A stretch of DNA of 64,000 nt. Origin: Armatimonadota bacterium. Lineage in GTDB: Bacteria > Armatimonadota > Fimbriimonadia > Fimbriimonadales > Fimbriimonadaceae. This document shows, one piece after another, positions 7,946 to 15,531 of this stretch. The notes beneath the pieces were generated by a model. The model was not told where the DNA came from. It did no database searches and saw only the letters and a program-made list of their open reading frames with translations. A program made the position numbers and the translations under genes. Numbering within the stretch: position 1 is the first letter of the stretch; every line of letters starts with the position of its first letter. The stretch covers positions 62,001 through 126,000 of the forward strand of contig JAFDWU010000003.1 of the NCBI GenBank assembly GCA_018268315.1, in the 5' to 3' direction.

Positions 7946-8536
7946 CTAGCCTTTGATGAACGCGATGAGTAGTGCGAAGTCATGACCGTCGGCAGCCCGG
8001 AGCGCGGTGATGTAGGCAGCTCTAGCTTCGCCAGGCTGCACGAGGTCGCTGGAGCCCCACGCGGATAGTGGCCAACCCTGTTGCTCACACAAGAGGTCGG
8101 TGGCTAGGCGTGCAAATCGTCCGTTGCCGTTGACGAACGGATGAATCCAGACCAGGCGATGGTGGAACCGTGCCTTGATTTCATCCGGTGAGTAGGTTTG
8201 CAGTTGTAGCCACGTTTTAGCATCCTCTTCGAGGGTCTTCATCATCGTTGGAATCTGCCAACTCTCACAGCCGATGTTCTTCTGCGTTTGACGGTATTTG
8301 CCCGCCCACTTCCAAGTTCTCCCAAACATTCTTGCGTGAAGCAACCTCAGAGTCGATTGGTCGAGAAGAGACTGCTTGATCTTGCGGCTGCTCTCAGCCC
8401 AGATGATGGCCTCGAGGATGTTACGGGCTTCAAATTCGTTGAGTTCCGCTTGCGTCGTAATCGAAGGAATGAGTCCTGCCAAGTCTTCAGGATCGATGGG
8501 GGTTGCGCCATCGGGCCAACTGAAGTCTATGCCCAT
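7946..8536 (-). CDS. Fic-domain 'mobile mystery protein B'
   Basis: A 196-residue Fic protein with the complete AMP-transfer motif HPFVNGNGRFARL near residue 135-147 and the N-terminal features of the mobile mystery protein B family (DEF-like PIDPEDLAGLIP, then HARMFGRTWKWAGKYR). Fic enzymes usually transfer AMP from ATP to target hydroxyls. It overlaps the HTH partner gene by ten bases, the stop of which lies inside its first codons. The pair behaves like a toxin-antitoxin unit in its organisation, though the physiological role of this family is not established. Confidence 0.88.
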   Translation of the reverse strand: MGIDFSWPDGATPIDPEDLAGLIPSITTQAELNEFEARNILEAIIWAESSRKIKQSLLDQSTLRLLHARMFGRTWKWAGKYRQTQKNIGCESWQIPTMMKTLEEDAKTWLQLQTYSPDEIKARFHHRLVWIHPFVNGNGRFARLATDLLCEQQGWPLSAWGSSDLVQPGEARAAYITALRAADGHDFALLIAFIKG

Positions 8537-8985
8537 AACCTGGAATCTCCCCGTCTGATTATCTCCTCGGCGGTTTCCTCGATCAACTGGTCGAGGGCGG
8601 CTTGTGATATCGCCTGATCCTCCATCGCCATGGAGTGCCCTAATCGCTTCACTTGCGCCCGCGCAAGCTCAATCGCTCGAAGACGAACCATATCTTCGAG
8701 CGGTTGTCTTGGTCGTAGGTAGAAAACGAGGTCGCAGTTCAGCGCCTCGGCGGCTGTACGCAGTCGTTTTAGGGTGATTGATCCATCGACCTCAGCCCGC
8801 TCAATTCTGCTTGCTCCTTGGCGAGTCATACCGAGGCGCGAGCCGAGCGCATCAAGACTCATGGCTAGGGCTTCTCGGACAGTTTGTAACCAGCCGTCCT
8901 GCGGATAGACCGGCGCATGAACGCTTTCAACCGCCAGTTGTCGATCCAGTTGCTGTCTTCTCAGTTTCGCCCGTCGGAAGTCCAT
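8527..8985 (-). CDS. HTH 'mobile mystery protein A'
   Basis: A 152-residue partner of the Fic protein. An XRE-like helix-turn-helix occupies residues about 35-80 (TVREALAMSLDALGSRLGM, then TRQGASRIERAE, LKRLRTAAEALNCDLVFYL), with a C-terminal helical tail. The protein family is known for occurring in pairs with the Fic protein in mobile regions and probably represses its own operon. The start codon lies exactly six bases after a TAGAAT -10 hexamer, so the main transcript may be leaderless. Confidence 0.88.
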   Translation of the reverse strand: MDFRRAKLRRQQLDRQLAVESVHAPVYPQDGWLQTVREALAMSLDALGSRLGMTRQGASRIERAEVDGSITLKRLRTAAEALNCDLVFYLRPRQPLEDMVRLRAIELARAQVKRLGHSMAMEDQAISQAALDQLIEETAEEIIRRGDSRLWA

Positions 8986-8991
8986 ATCACT

Positions 8992-9020
8992 ATTCTAGGT
9001 CAAATAGACTGTTTTGTCAA
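8992..9020 (-). promoter_or_regulatory. proximal promoter of the mobile mystery A/B operon
   Basis: On the minus strand: TTGACA (9020-9015), 17-base spacer, TAGAAT (8997-8992). The predicted start falls on or next to the ATG at 8985. Confidence 0.7.
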
Positions 9021-9024
9021 CAGA

Positions 9025-9053
9025 ATTATTTACATCTATAAATAAATTGTCAA
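9025..9053 (-). promoter_or_regulatory. distal promoter of the mobile mystery A/B operon
   Basis: A second TTGACA (9053-9048), 17-base spacer, AATAAT (9030-9025). TTGTCAA (forward) appears twice, 33 bases apart, so the two -35 regions could also be repressor sites. The surrounding 8986-9140 is AT-rich and otherwise empty. Confidence 0.6.
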
Positions 9054-9140
9054 GATATACGTTGCCTATCGCCTCGGTCTTCCCATCTGCCCGTAGGGCG
9101 ACAACCGCGTAGATGCTTGAAGCCATCGTAAACTCTTACT

Positions 9141-9611
9141 ATGAAGCGGCGGATTGCGGCCCGGGTTGGGGCGAGTTTAGTTGGCTTGCTCGCGCTGGGC
9201 TACTTCCTCACGAGTGTGCAGGTCTACAGAGCCGTCGGGTTCATGGACGAGAACACGGGGTCTTCTTACGGCTACCATCTTTGGCCGGGAAGATTTAAGA
9301 CTGATTCTTGGAGCCGGAAGTCGAGGCTAGAGACCTATCTCGAATCCGCGCATCTTGGACGCCCGATCGAGCATCGCTGGAGCCGCGCTGCTGACACGGG
9401 GAGAACCGCTCTTGGGTGGAGCATCTCGTTTTCCAACTTCGGCCCGCGAGGAATGATGTATTTGCACAACGACGAGGATATGAAGGCATGGATGAACCAT
9501 CACTCGCGAGAGGAGATCATCGGGCTATACGACTTCATGCGTACTCATTCGCGCGCAGAAGGTGTGGATCGCGGGTTCGAGATTTGGCGAGAGGTGTATA
9601 GCTACCGCTGA
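9141..9611 (+). CDS. unknown membrane-anchored protein
   Basis: A 156-residue protein not recognised. It has a short basic N-terminus (MKRRIAARVG) and one hydrophobic stretch (ASLVGLLALGYFLTSVQVY), so it is likely anchored with the bulk outside or is exported. The rest is rich in Trp, Tyr, Arg and His, including SYGYHLWPGRF, SWSISFSNFGPRG and an acidic/helix-rich end (EEIIGLYDFMRTHSR). It lies between the Fic/HTH pair and the SEFIR gene and is divergent from the former, convergent with the latter. No motif indicates enzymatic function. Confidence 0.6.
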   Translation: MKRRIAARVGASLVGLLALGYFLTSVQVYRAVGFMDENTGSSYGYHLWPGRFKTDSWSRKSRLETYLESAHLGRPIEHRWSRAADTGRTALGWSISFSNFGPRGMMYLHNDEDMKAWMNHHSREEIIGLYDFMRTHSRAEGVDRGFEIWREVYSYR

Positions 9612-9690
9612 GGCTTGTCCTATCGGTCATACATCCTCCGAGCCGGCTGCCGATACCGATTCTTATTGGGTTCAACCCCCCTACATTCTA

Positions 9691-11139
9691 TTAGGGAATG
9701 GTTGCAACTTTGTCGAAATCGATTATTCGGCTTACTGGTGTCACATTGTGCCCATACCTAAGATTGCCATAAAACAAGGTTGCCCGTTCGCTCGCATTGC
9801 TCATAAGCAGCTTTAGCTCATCTAAGGTGTCTACTCCGAATAGGCACTTCACTCGCTCGAAATATGCCTTAGATATCATCTTAGTAACCACCGGGACCGT
9901 CCTAGAGTACTTCGCATATACTGAAAGACGCGGAAACCATATGACCGGTCCACCATTCAGGACTGATGCGTAATGCACGAGCAAATCTGCATCAATTAGT
10001 TCATCAAATTCCAGACCGCTCCCTTCACACCGCTGCTTAATGAAATCTGCCGTAATGCTTATTCGCTTCGATCCCATGCGTCTGTTGTGCAAACTGTCCA
10101 GCGACTCGACATACTCGTTAAAAACATTGACTCCATCCGGGTGTAGGTCTCCATGCTCGTAGCGGTAAAAATATGTAGAAGATAGAATCTTGCCTAGTTC
10201 GCTGTAACGACCGCGCCTAACAAATACTGCAACGAGGCATATGAATACCTCGTATACGAAAAACTTGAATTGGTCCAGCGAAAGTGCATACCTAAGCTTG
10301 CTTGTTGGATCATGGAATTGTAATTGTGCAAGCCGTTCCAAGTTGTCATGCAAAGCATCTACGTCATTGCTAGACAGAGGTTGACCAGCTAGAGTTGTAG
10401 CGAAGGAGATAAATCCGTCGCGTAGCGGCCGCATCTGTTCTATAAGCAGCATTACTTCTGAATCCACGTCATCGGCACCAGGGCTCTTCATTCGAAATGT
10501 TTCCAAGTCAATCAAGAGTTGGTCGAAGTAGTCGCCGATAAGAAGGGCACTGTCCCTTCCATCGAACGTAGAACGCTTTGTCGCAAGAAGTAAAGCCGAC
10601 TTAGGCTGAACAGAGACGCCGTCTGTAAGATATGCAGGGATTGGACCTAGAGGCGGTCGCATCTTTTCAGGCTTATCATATATCGTGCGCAGGAGCTTGT
10701 CATATTCAGCTTCGTATTCCCCATCATCAGACAGGTCACAATACATCCGAGAGGCCATGAAAGTGGGTAGATAAGGCTGTCCAACCTCGTCTGTTTCCGA
10801 CAGAATTGGAATGAATTTACTTTGCTCAACACTTTCGTAAACTTTCGCCGAGATTAGTTGCGATTCAGTGCCGACACCGCCGGTTCTTGCGTCTGCCTTA
10901 TCCCTATATGCTTTATCGCATATGACTAGAACCTTGGAAATCTGCGGGTCTTTGACCATCTTCTCCATAAAGGCATATTTGTCATGGCCATGCTTTAGAT
11001 CCCATATGTCCATCACCACAAGGACGCCGTTGCTCATTAGCCGCTCCGCAAGAGCGACTACCCACTGTTTATGGGACTCATTTGACCAACTATAGGATAT
11101 GAATACTTGTACGTTTGAGGCACCGTTCACCACCGACAT
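9691..11139 (-). CDS. SEFIR (TIR-like) domain protein
   Basis: A 482-residue protein. Residues about 10-140 form a SEFIR domain: VFISYSWSNESHKQWVVALAERL, then VVMDIWDLKHGHDKYAFME, KVLVICDKAYRDKAD and GGVGTESQLI, ending KFIPIL. SEFIR domains are relatives of TIR domains; in bacteria they occur in defence or signalling proteins. The remaining 330 residues are mostly helical and unrecognised, a possible sensor. Start set at ATG 11139; the frame continues upstream only through the tRNA-Arg gene. Base composition is clearly more AT-rich than neighbours and codon use less biased, consistent with recent acquisition. Single-gene anti-phage candidate; unproven. Confidence 0.8.
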   Translation of the reverse strand: MSVVNGASNVQVFISYSWSNESHKQWVVALAERLMSNGVLVVMDIWDLKHGHDKYAFMEKMVKDPQISKVLVICDKAYRDKADARTGGVGTESQLISAKVYESVEQSKFIPILSETDEVGQPYLPTFMASRMYCDLSDDGEYEAEYDKLLRTIYDKPEKMRPPLGPIPAYLTDGVSVQPKSALLLATKRSTFDGRDSALLIGDYFDQLLIDLETFRMKSPGADDVDSEVMLLIEQMRPLRDGFISFATTLAGQPLSSNDVDALHDNLERLAQLQFHDPTSKLRYALSLDQFKFFVYEVFICLVAVFVRRGRYSELGKILSSTYFYRYEHGDLHPDGVNVFNEYVESLDSLHNRRMGSKRISITADFIKQRCEGSGLEFDELIDADLLVHYASVLNGGPVIWFPRLSVYAKYSRTVPVVTKMISKAYFERVKCLFGVDTLDELKLLMSNASERATLFYGNLRYGHNVTPVSRIIDFDKVATIP

Positions 11140-11173
11140 TATAACCTGCTGAGTGAGCCGGATGGACGTTGAT

Positions 11174-11249
11174 TGGCACGGCTGAAGGGACTCGAACCCT
11201 TGGCCTCTTCCTCCGGAGGGAAGCGCTCTATCCACTGAGCTACAGCCGC
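11174..11249 (-). tRNA. tRNA-Arg, anticodon CCG
   Basis: Minus-strand cloverleaf: acceptor GCGGCTG/CAGCCGT, D stem GCTC/GAGC with the loop AGTGGATA, anticodon stem CTTCC/GGAAG around CTCCGGA (anticodon CCG, reads CGG), T arm AAGGG-TTCGAGT-CCCTT, discriminator G, encoded CCA. A TAGAAT lies upstream as possible -10. Confidence 0.95.
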
Positions 11250-11278
11250 GCGACTGATCTCATTCTATCCAAACAAAG

Positions 11279-11312
11279 CAAAACCGGCTGACCCTAATGG
11301 ACCAGCCGGCTT
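11279..11312 (-). terminator. terminator of the metalloprotease gene
   Basis: On the minus strand CCGGCTG pairs with CAGCCGG across a short loop, followed by TTTTGCTTTG. It lies between the stop at 11326 and the downstream tRNA. Confidence 0.65.
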
Positions 11313-11325
11313 AAAGGAAGTGAGC

Positions 11326-13947
11326 TTAGAAACCGCCGTAGACTGCCTTCATCTCTTCAGGCGTCAGCTTCAGTTTCGAAACCGTAATAAACCCGAACTC
11401 CGCCTTCACGATATCCCGCGAGGCTTGGTCGTTCCAGCACCCATCTACCATCGGCCGAATGCCGAACAGCAGGGAGAGCAGGTTTCCGCCGCCCGCCGGG
11501 GCAGGGTTCTTCACGCCCTTCAGAATGCTCTCGATCCGCTTGCGCGAGGCCGAAAGATATTCCGCAGTGTGGGTGTCCGAATGCGGGATGGCGGCGTCGA
11601 TGTTGTGGGCCAGACGGCGCAGCGCCACCGGAGCGGTCCATGCAAGGTCCGTCTTCGATTCAAACGGTCCGTTCAGCTTCTGATCCATCGTGTCCAGATA
11701 GGTCATCTGCAGCGACCGTCGGGTTGCGCCGATCGAAAGCGGCTTCTTCGAACCGGACATCAGCTCGCGCCAGACGCCGTTCGTCACGTCGTCGGTCAGG
11801 TCCGAGACCGTGTAAGCCTCGCCGCCTCGCGCTTCGGCGTCCATCAGGGTTCGCAGCTTGGTTTCGCTGAACAGCCGGCCAAGCACGAACTTCGGTCCGA
11901 AATTGCCAACCGCCAAGCTGCCGCCGGATCCCAGCGTGTAAAGCAGTTTCGGATCAAGCAGGCTCTTCGGCATTTCCGCCTCTGGGCTTAGCAGGAACCG
12001 AACCGCGCGCTGCTGAACTGCCTTCGGCACCGGAATGTTGGTGTTTCCACCTCGGCCAACGTGAAGGTTGGTCGTCACTACGCCGCCGACTTCTCGGGTT
12101 ACGTGGAAAAGCTCCAAGATGTACTGAAGCGCGGTCATCGAGAACACGTCCTGCGCCAGGTCGTAGTTATCGCCGAACTTGCCGGTTGCCGGCAAGATCA
12201 TATTGCCCACGCGCTGCAGGTTCTTCAGGCCAAGCCGCGCGGCGGCAACGGTGTCGCTGCCAACGCGCTCCATCTCTTCCGTCGGGTCGAGAGGGTTATT
12301 GTAGTTGCCAAAGCGCAGATACGGGTTCGTTGCCTGGCGACCGGCGATGGAATCCAAAGTCGAGACTTCTTCCTCCGGCGTCCGCGCACCTGTAATCGGC
12401 TTATAGCCCCACTCGATTGCGAACTTGTCGTAATCGCCGATGTGGCGCGCAAGCGGCACTCCGTCACCCGGCTGGGCAACGTAGTTGAAGCGCGCGTAGT
12501 CCATGATCGAGTTCGTGATGCCGTATCGGGCAACGAACTTCGGATCTCGAAGCTGATTTACCGTGAAGTAGGAGTTCGCCTTGAAGTTATGCTCAAGGCC
12601 AAGCGTGTGGCCGACTTCGTGGCAGACGGTGTATTCAAGGCCTTGGTTAATCGCCTCATCCGAGAACGGCATCTTGCTGAACTTGGGATCAAGCGGCCCA
12701 ATCTGGGTGAATGCCCAATCTTCAACGAGCTGGGTCATGCCATGGAACATGATCACGTGGGCGTTGATAACCTCGCCGCTGCGCGGATCGACCACGTGAG
12801 GGCCGTAGGCGTTTTCAATATCCAGCGGCGTCCAGCGGATGACGTTGTAGCGCGCATCCTCCGGGCTCCAGTTCGGATCTTCCTTCTCGGTCGGCGCATC
12901 CTTGCAGATGATCGCGTTCTTGAATCCTGCCTGTTCGAAGGCTGGGTTCCATCCTTCTACACCGCGCTTCAGCGCGGCTCGATACTTCTCCGGCACCTCG
13001 CGGCTAAGGTAGAAAACGATCGGCTTAACCGGCTCGCTAACAGCGGCATTAGGATCCTTCTTTTCCAGCCGGAAACGGTGGATAACATCCTTATAAGTAG
13101 CGCGCTGGCTCTTGCCGCCATAAATGGCGACGGTATTCGCGAAGAAACCCACGCGGTCATCGCGGTAACGCTGCATCATCGGCTTCTCCGGAAGGAGGTT
13201 CAAGCTGAAGTGGACCTTGAATGTGCTGGTTTCGGGTGGGCCCGCTTGGGCGGCGAACGGGTTCGAGGCCATCGAAGCGCCCGTCATCACAACACTGGAT
13301 TCGATGTTCTGCGGAAATGCGGTTACGCGGTCCAAATAGCTTCGGCTCGGGTCCATGTTCATCCGCAGGGCAGCTCGGCTCGCGCCTTCGATTCCGCCTC
13401 CCATCAGGAGGCCGGTCGCATCTACAACTACCGACTTTTCGCCTTCAGAATCAATTCCGAGGGTCCCCAAAATGGGCGCCACGTTGTTGATGGCGATGCC
13501 ATCGGCGATCGCGCCGGTAGCCTGGCTCTCAACCGAGTAATCCATCGAGCGGATAAAGATGCGGTTCTCGCGTCGCTCAAATCTTATTAGGCGATCATAA
13601 AGATGCGCGCCTGGCCACGCGGTGCCGCCGGAGACTTCCGAAAGCTCCGCGCTCCACAGCATGTCTCGGCCGAGCATGTTATCAGGGATTTCCCAGTAGA
13701 CCTTGTCGTCCTTGCGGTGGACCTTGAACAGCCCCTCTTGGGTCTTGAAATCCGCCGTGATGAGGTCCTTGTACGGCCGATACTTGCTCTCCTTCTTCGG
13801 CGTTGGCTGCTGCGCTGGTTGCGTTGGAGCGGATTTAGAGTCTCCGGTCTTCGGCGGCTCCGGCGTAGTTTGGGCGAACGCGAAGCCCGTGCAGACGAGC
13901 AGAAGGGCAGTGGCTCTTAGCTTGGAGAATTTGGGCATTATTTGCAT
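11326..13947 (-). CDS. exported metzincin-like zinc metalloprotease (DUF5117/DUF4953 type)
   Basis: An 873-residue secreted protein. The signal peptide is LRATALLLVCTGFAFA, followed by a Pro/Lys-rich linker. A long N-terminal domain (about 50-350) matches the DUF5117/5118 class with SMDYSVES and FHFSLNLLPE-like segments; the protease core has HEVGHTLGLEH, the HExxHxxGxxH zinc motif, followed by a Met-turn-like SIMDYARF. The C-terminal half is helical. Start at ATG 13947 (AGGACAAG before it); an ATG nine bases downstream is possible. These proteases are widespread in Bacteroidota and related groups; substrates are unknown, probably peptides or proteins in the envelope or outside. Confidence 0.88.
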   Translation of the reverse strand: MQIMPKFSKLRATALLLVCTGFAFAQTTPEPPKTGDSKSAPTQPAQQPTPKKESKYRPYKDLITADFKTQEGLFKVHRKDDKVYWEIPDNMLGRDMLWSAELSEVSGGTAWPGAHLYDRLIRFERRENRIFIRSMDYSVESQATGAIADGIAINNVAPILGTLGIDSEGEKSVVVDATGLLMGGGIEGASRAALRMNMDPSRSYLDRVTAFPQNIESSVVMTGASMASNPFAAQAGPPETSTFKVHFSLNLLPEKPMMQRYRDDRVGFFANTVAIYGGKSQRATYKDVIHRFRLEKKDPNAAVSEPVKPIVFYLSREVPEKYRAALKRGVEGWNPAFEQAGFKNAIICKDAPTEKEDPNWSPEDARYNVIRWTPLDIENAYGPHVVDPRSGEVINAHVIMFHGMTQLVEDWAFTQIGPLDPKFSKMPFSDEAINQGLEYTVCHEVGHTLGLEHNFKANSYFTVNQLRDPKFVARYGITNSIMDYARFNYVAQPGDGVPLARHIGDYDKFAIEWGYKPITGARTPEEEVSTLDSIAGRQATNPYLRFGNYNNPLDPTEEMERVGSDTVAAARLGLKNLQRVGNMILPATGKFGDNYDLAQDVFSMTALQYILELFHVTREVGGVVTTNLHVGRGGNTNIPVPKAVQQRAVRFLLSPEAEMPKSLLDPKLLYTLGSGGSLAVGNFGPKFVLGRLFSETKLRTLMDAEARGGEAYTVSDLTDDVTNGVWRELMSGSKKPLSIGATRRSLQMTYLDTMDQKLNGPFESKTDLAWTAPVALRRLAHNIDAAIPHSDTHTAEYLSASRKRIESILKGVKNPAPAGGGNLLSLLFGIRPMVDGCWNDQASRDIVKAEFGFITVSKLKLTPEEMKAVYGGF

Positions 13948-14041
13948 CTTGTCCTGTTGTCTCGGGAACGATGGGTCGATGTCCCTAAAAGTTCAATACT
14001 CGCAAATGCTGGGGGACGATTCTAGAAGACCGCTTTAGGAC

Positions 14042-14407
14042 CTAATTTCGTTCCCTAATTAGGACACATTCCACTCCCGCCGCTGAAACGGTGAAGGGAA
14101 TTGGAGGCGGAACCTTCAAAAGGCGGACTCTGATTTCGCTTATTCGCGGCTCATCGCTGAGGATTTTCGCGGCGATGTCGTGGGCAACCTTCTCAACCGT
14201 GCGCCATTTTTCACCGGTTGCGGTTTGGATCGCCTCGCGGGCGAGCCAACCGTAGTCAACGGTGTCCTTGACGCGGTCGCTTTCCGGCACTCGGCCCTCA
14301 ATCGAGGCTTCGATGTCCAAACGGTATCGCGTCCCGACTTTCTGCTCTTCGTCAGAAACGCCGTGAAAGGCATAAAACTCCAACCCTTCCACTAGAACCT
14401 TATACAT
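14042..14407 (-). CDS. folB: dihydroneopterin aldolase
   Basis: Cleaves 7,8-dihydroneopterin to 6-hydroxymethyl-dihydropterin in folate synthesis. The 121-residue product has FYAFHGVSDEEQKVGTRYRLDI with the catalytic region (Glu in the E-x-x-x-G-x motif), DTVDYGWLAREAI and VEKVAHDIAAKIL, with the conserved lysine in LKVPPPIP. Its ATG overlaps the stop of mrp by one base (TAATG). Pairing with an Fe-S carrier is not functionally obvious. Confidence 0.93.
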   Translation of the reverse strand: MYKVLVEGLEFYAFHGVSDEEQKVGTRYRLDIEASIEGRVPESDRVKDTVDYGWLAREAIQTATGEKWRTVEKVAHDIAAKILSDEPRISEIRVRLLKVPPPIPFTVSAAGVECVLIRERN

Positions 14408-15477
14408 TAGATGCGGGTGAGGTCCTTGCGGGCATAGTTCATGATCGACGCCTGCTGGGCGAGTTTGCCGGCGATCAGCTTGAAAGAATCCGCCTGCGGG
14501 CGGTCAGGGTTGGCGATGAGCGCGGGCTCGCCGTTATCGCCGCTGGAGCTGATGACGGGGTCGAGAGGGATTGATCCAAGAAATGGCACATTAAGTCGCT
14601 TCGAAAGCTCCTCGCCGCCGAGGCCGGTGAAGATTTCGTTGGTGGCGCCGCAGTTCGTGCAGATGTATCCCGCCATGTTCTCAACCACCCCGAGAATGTG
14701 GGTGTCCAACTTGCGGAACATCAGCACCGCTTTGCCCGCGATGTTAGCCGCCACGTGCTGAGGCGTGGCGACAATAACGACTCCGGTTAACGGGGCCAAC
14801 TGGGCAAGCGACATCGGCGCGTCGCCGGTTCCGGGAGGAAGATCAATCAGTAGGTAGTCGAGTTCGCCCCACTGCACGTCTTGCAGAAGCTGCTTTACCG
14901 TTCCTGCGACCATGGGGCCACGCCACATCACCGCCTGATCCGGCTCGATGAGAAAGCCGAGCGACATCATCTTCAGCCCGTACTTCTCAATGGGCAAAAT
15001 CTTTTGATCCTGCGTGTAGGGCCTTTCGTTGGCGCATCCCATCATCAGCGGGATTGAGGGGCCATACACGTCGGCATCCAGCAAACCCACTTTCGCGCCA
15101 GTCTGCGCGAGGGCAATGGCGAGGTTAACGGTGACGGTGCTTTTGCCAACTCCGCCCTTGCCGCTTGCGATGGCGATGGCGTGGCGAACGCCGGGGATGA
15201 GGTCTTGCGGCTCTGAGGAACGTTCTCGCACGCGGGCGGTCATTTCGATGTTCACCCCGCCGACACCGGGCAAGGCTTCAACAAGCTCGATCGCCTGCTC
15301 GTGCATCTGGTCCTTAACGGGGCAGGCGGGGGTGGTGAGCTCAATCTTTAAAGAGACATCACCCTTGTCTGAGATGACAAGGTCTTTGACGAAGCCAAGG
15401 GAAACGATATCTTTCCGAAGGTCGGGGTCCACAACTTGCGCAAGGGCAGAAAGGACGTCGTTTTCGCTGATGGCCAT
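14407..15477 (-). CDS. mrp: Mrp/ApbC-type iron-sulfur cluster carrier ATPase
   Basis: A 356-residue P-loop ATPase that carries Fe-S clusters to apo-proteins. N-terminal DUF59/MIP18-like domain at 1-90 (SALAQVVDPDLRKDIVSLGFVKDL, TTPACPVKD), deviant Walker A GKGGVGKST near 113-121, DADVYGPSIP, LIDLPPGTGD, and the CxxC pair in YICTNCGATNEIF used to hold the cluster at a dimer interface. A TACCTT hexamer ends six bases before the ATG, and no Shine-Dalgarno is present, so this may be a leaderless transcript. Shares a 54-base divergent promoter region with tilS. Confidence 0.93.
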   Translation of the reverse strand: MAISENDVLSALAQVVDPDLRKDIVSLGFVKDLVISDKGDVSLKIELTTPACPVKDQMHEQAIELVEALPGVGGVNIEMTARVRERSSEPQDLIPGVRHAIAIASGKGGVGKSTVTVNLAIALAQTGAKVGLLDADVYGPSIPLMMGCANERPYTQDQKILPIEKYGLKMMSLGFLIEPDQAVMWRGPMVAGTVKQLLQDVQWGELDYLLIDLPPGTGDAPMSLAQLAPLTGVVIVATPQHVAANIAGKAVLMFRKLDTHILGVVENMAGYICTNCGATNEIFTGLGGEELSKRLNVPFLGSIPLDPVISSSGDNGEPALIANPDRPQADSFKLIAGKLAQQASIMNYARKDLTRI

Positions 15478-15483
15478 GAATTG

Positions 15484-15489
15484 AAGGTA
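15484..15489 (-). promoter_or_regulatory. -10-like hexamer directly before mrp
   Basis: TACCTT, ending exactly six bases before the mrp ATG, the spacing that puts transcription start on the start codon. No -35 element is visible. Confidence 0.4.
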
Positions 15490-15519
15490 CCTAAATGGGG
15501 AACTGCCGGGCTTGCACAG

Positions 15520-15525
15520 TAATAT
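15520..15525 (+). promoter_or_regulatory. -10-like hexamer directly before tilS
   Basis: TAATAT, ending six bases before the GTG of tilS. No -35 element and no Shine-Dalgarno. Confidence 0.45.
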
Positions 15526-15531
15526 TGCGGA

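Noticed and set aside
7930-11249. Attachment-site repeat of tRNA-Arg(CCG) bounding an integrated element
   Set aside because: No copy of the tRNA 3' end was found on the far side of the island by eye and no integrase gene is present.
12061-13590. Long open frame on the plus strand (509 codons) opposite the metalloprotease
   Set aside because: It mirrors the complete protease gene with a signal peptide and zinc motif; the opposite-strand translation has no domain and arises from GC-rich codon bias.
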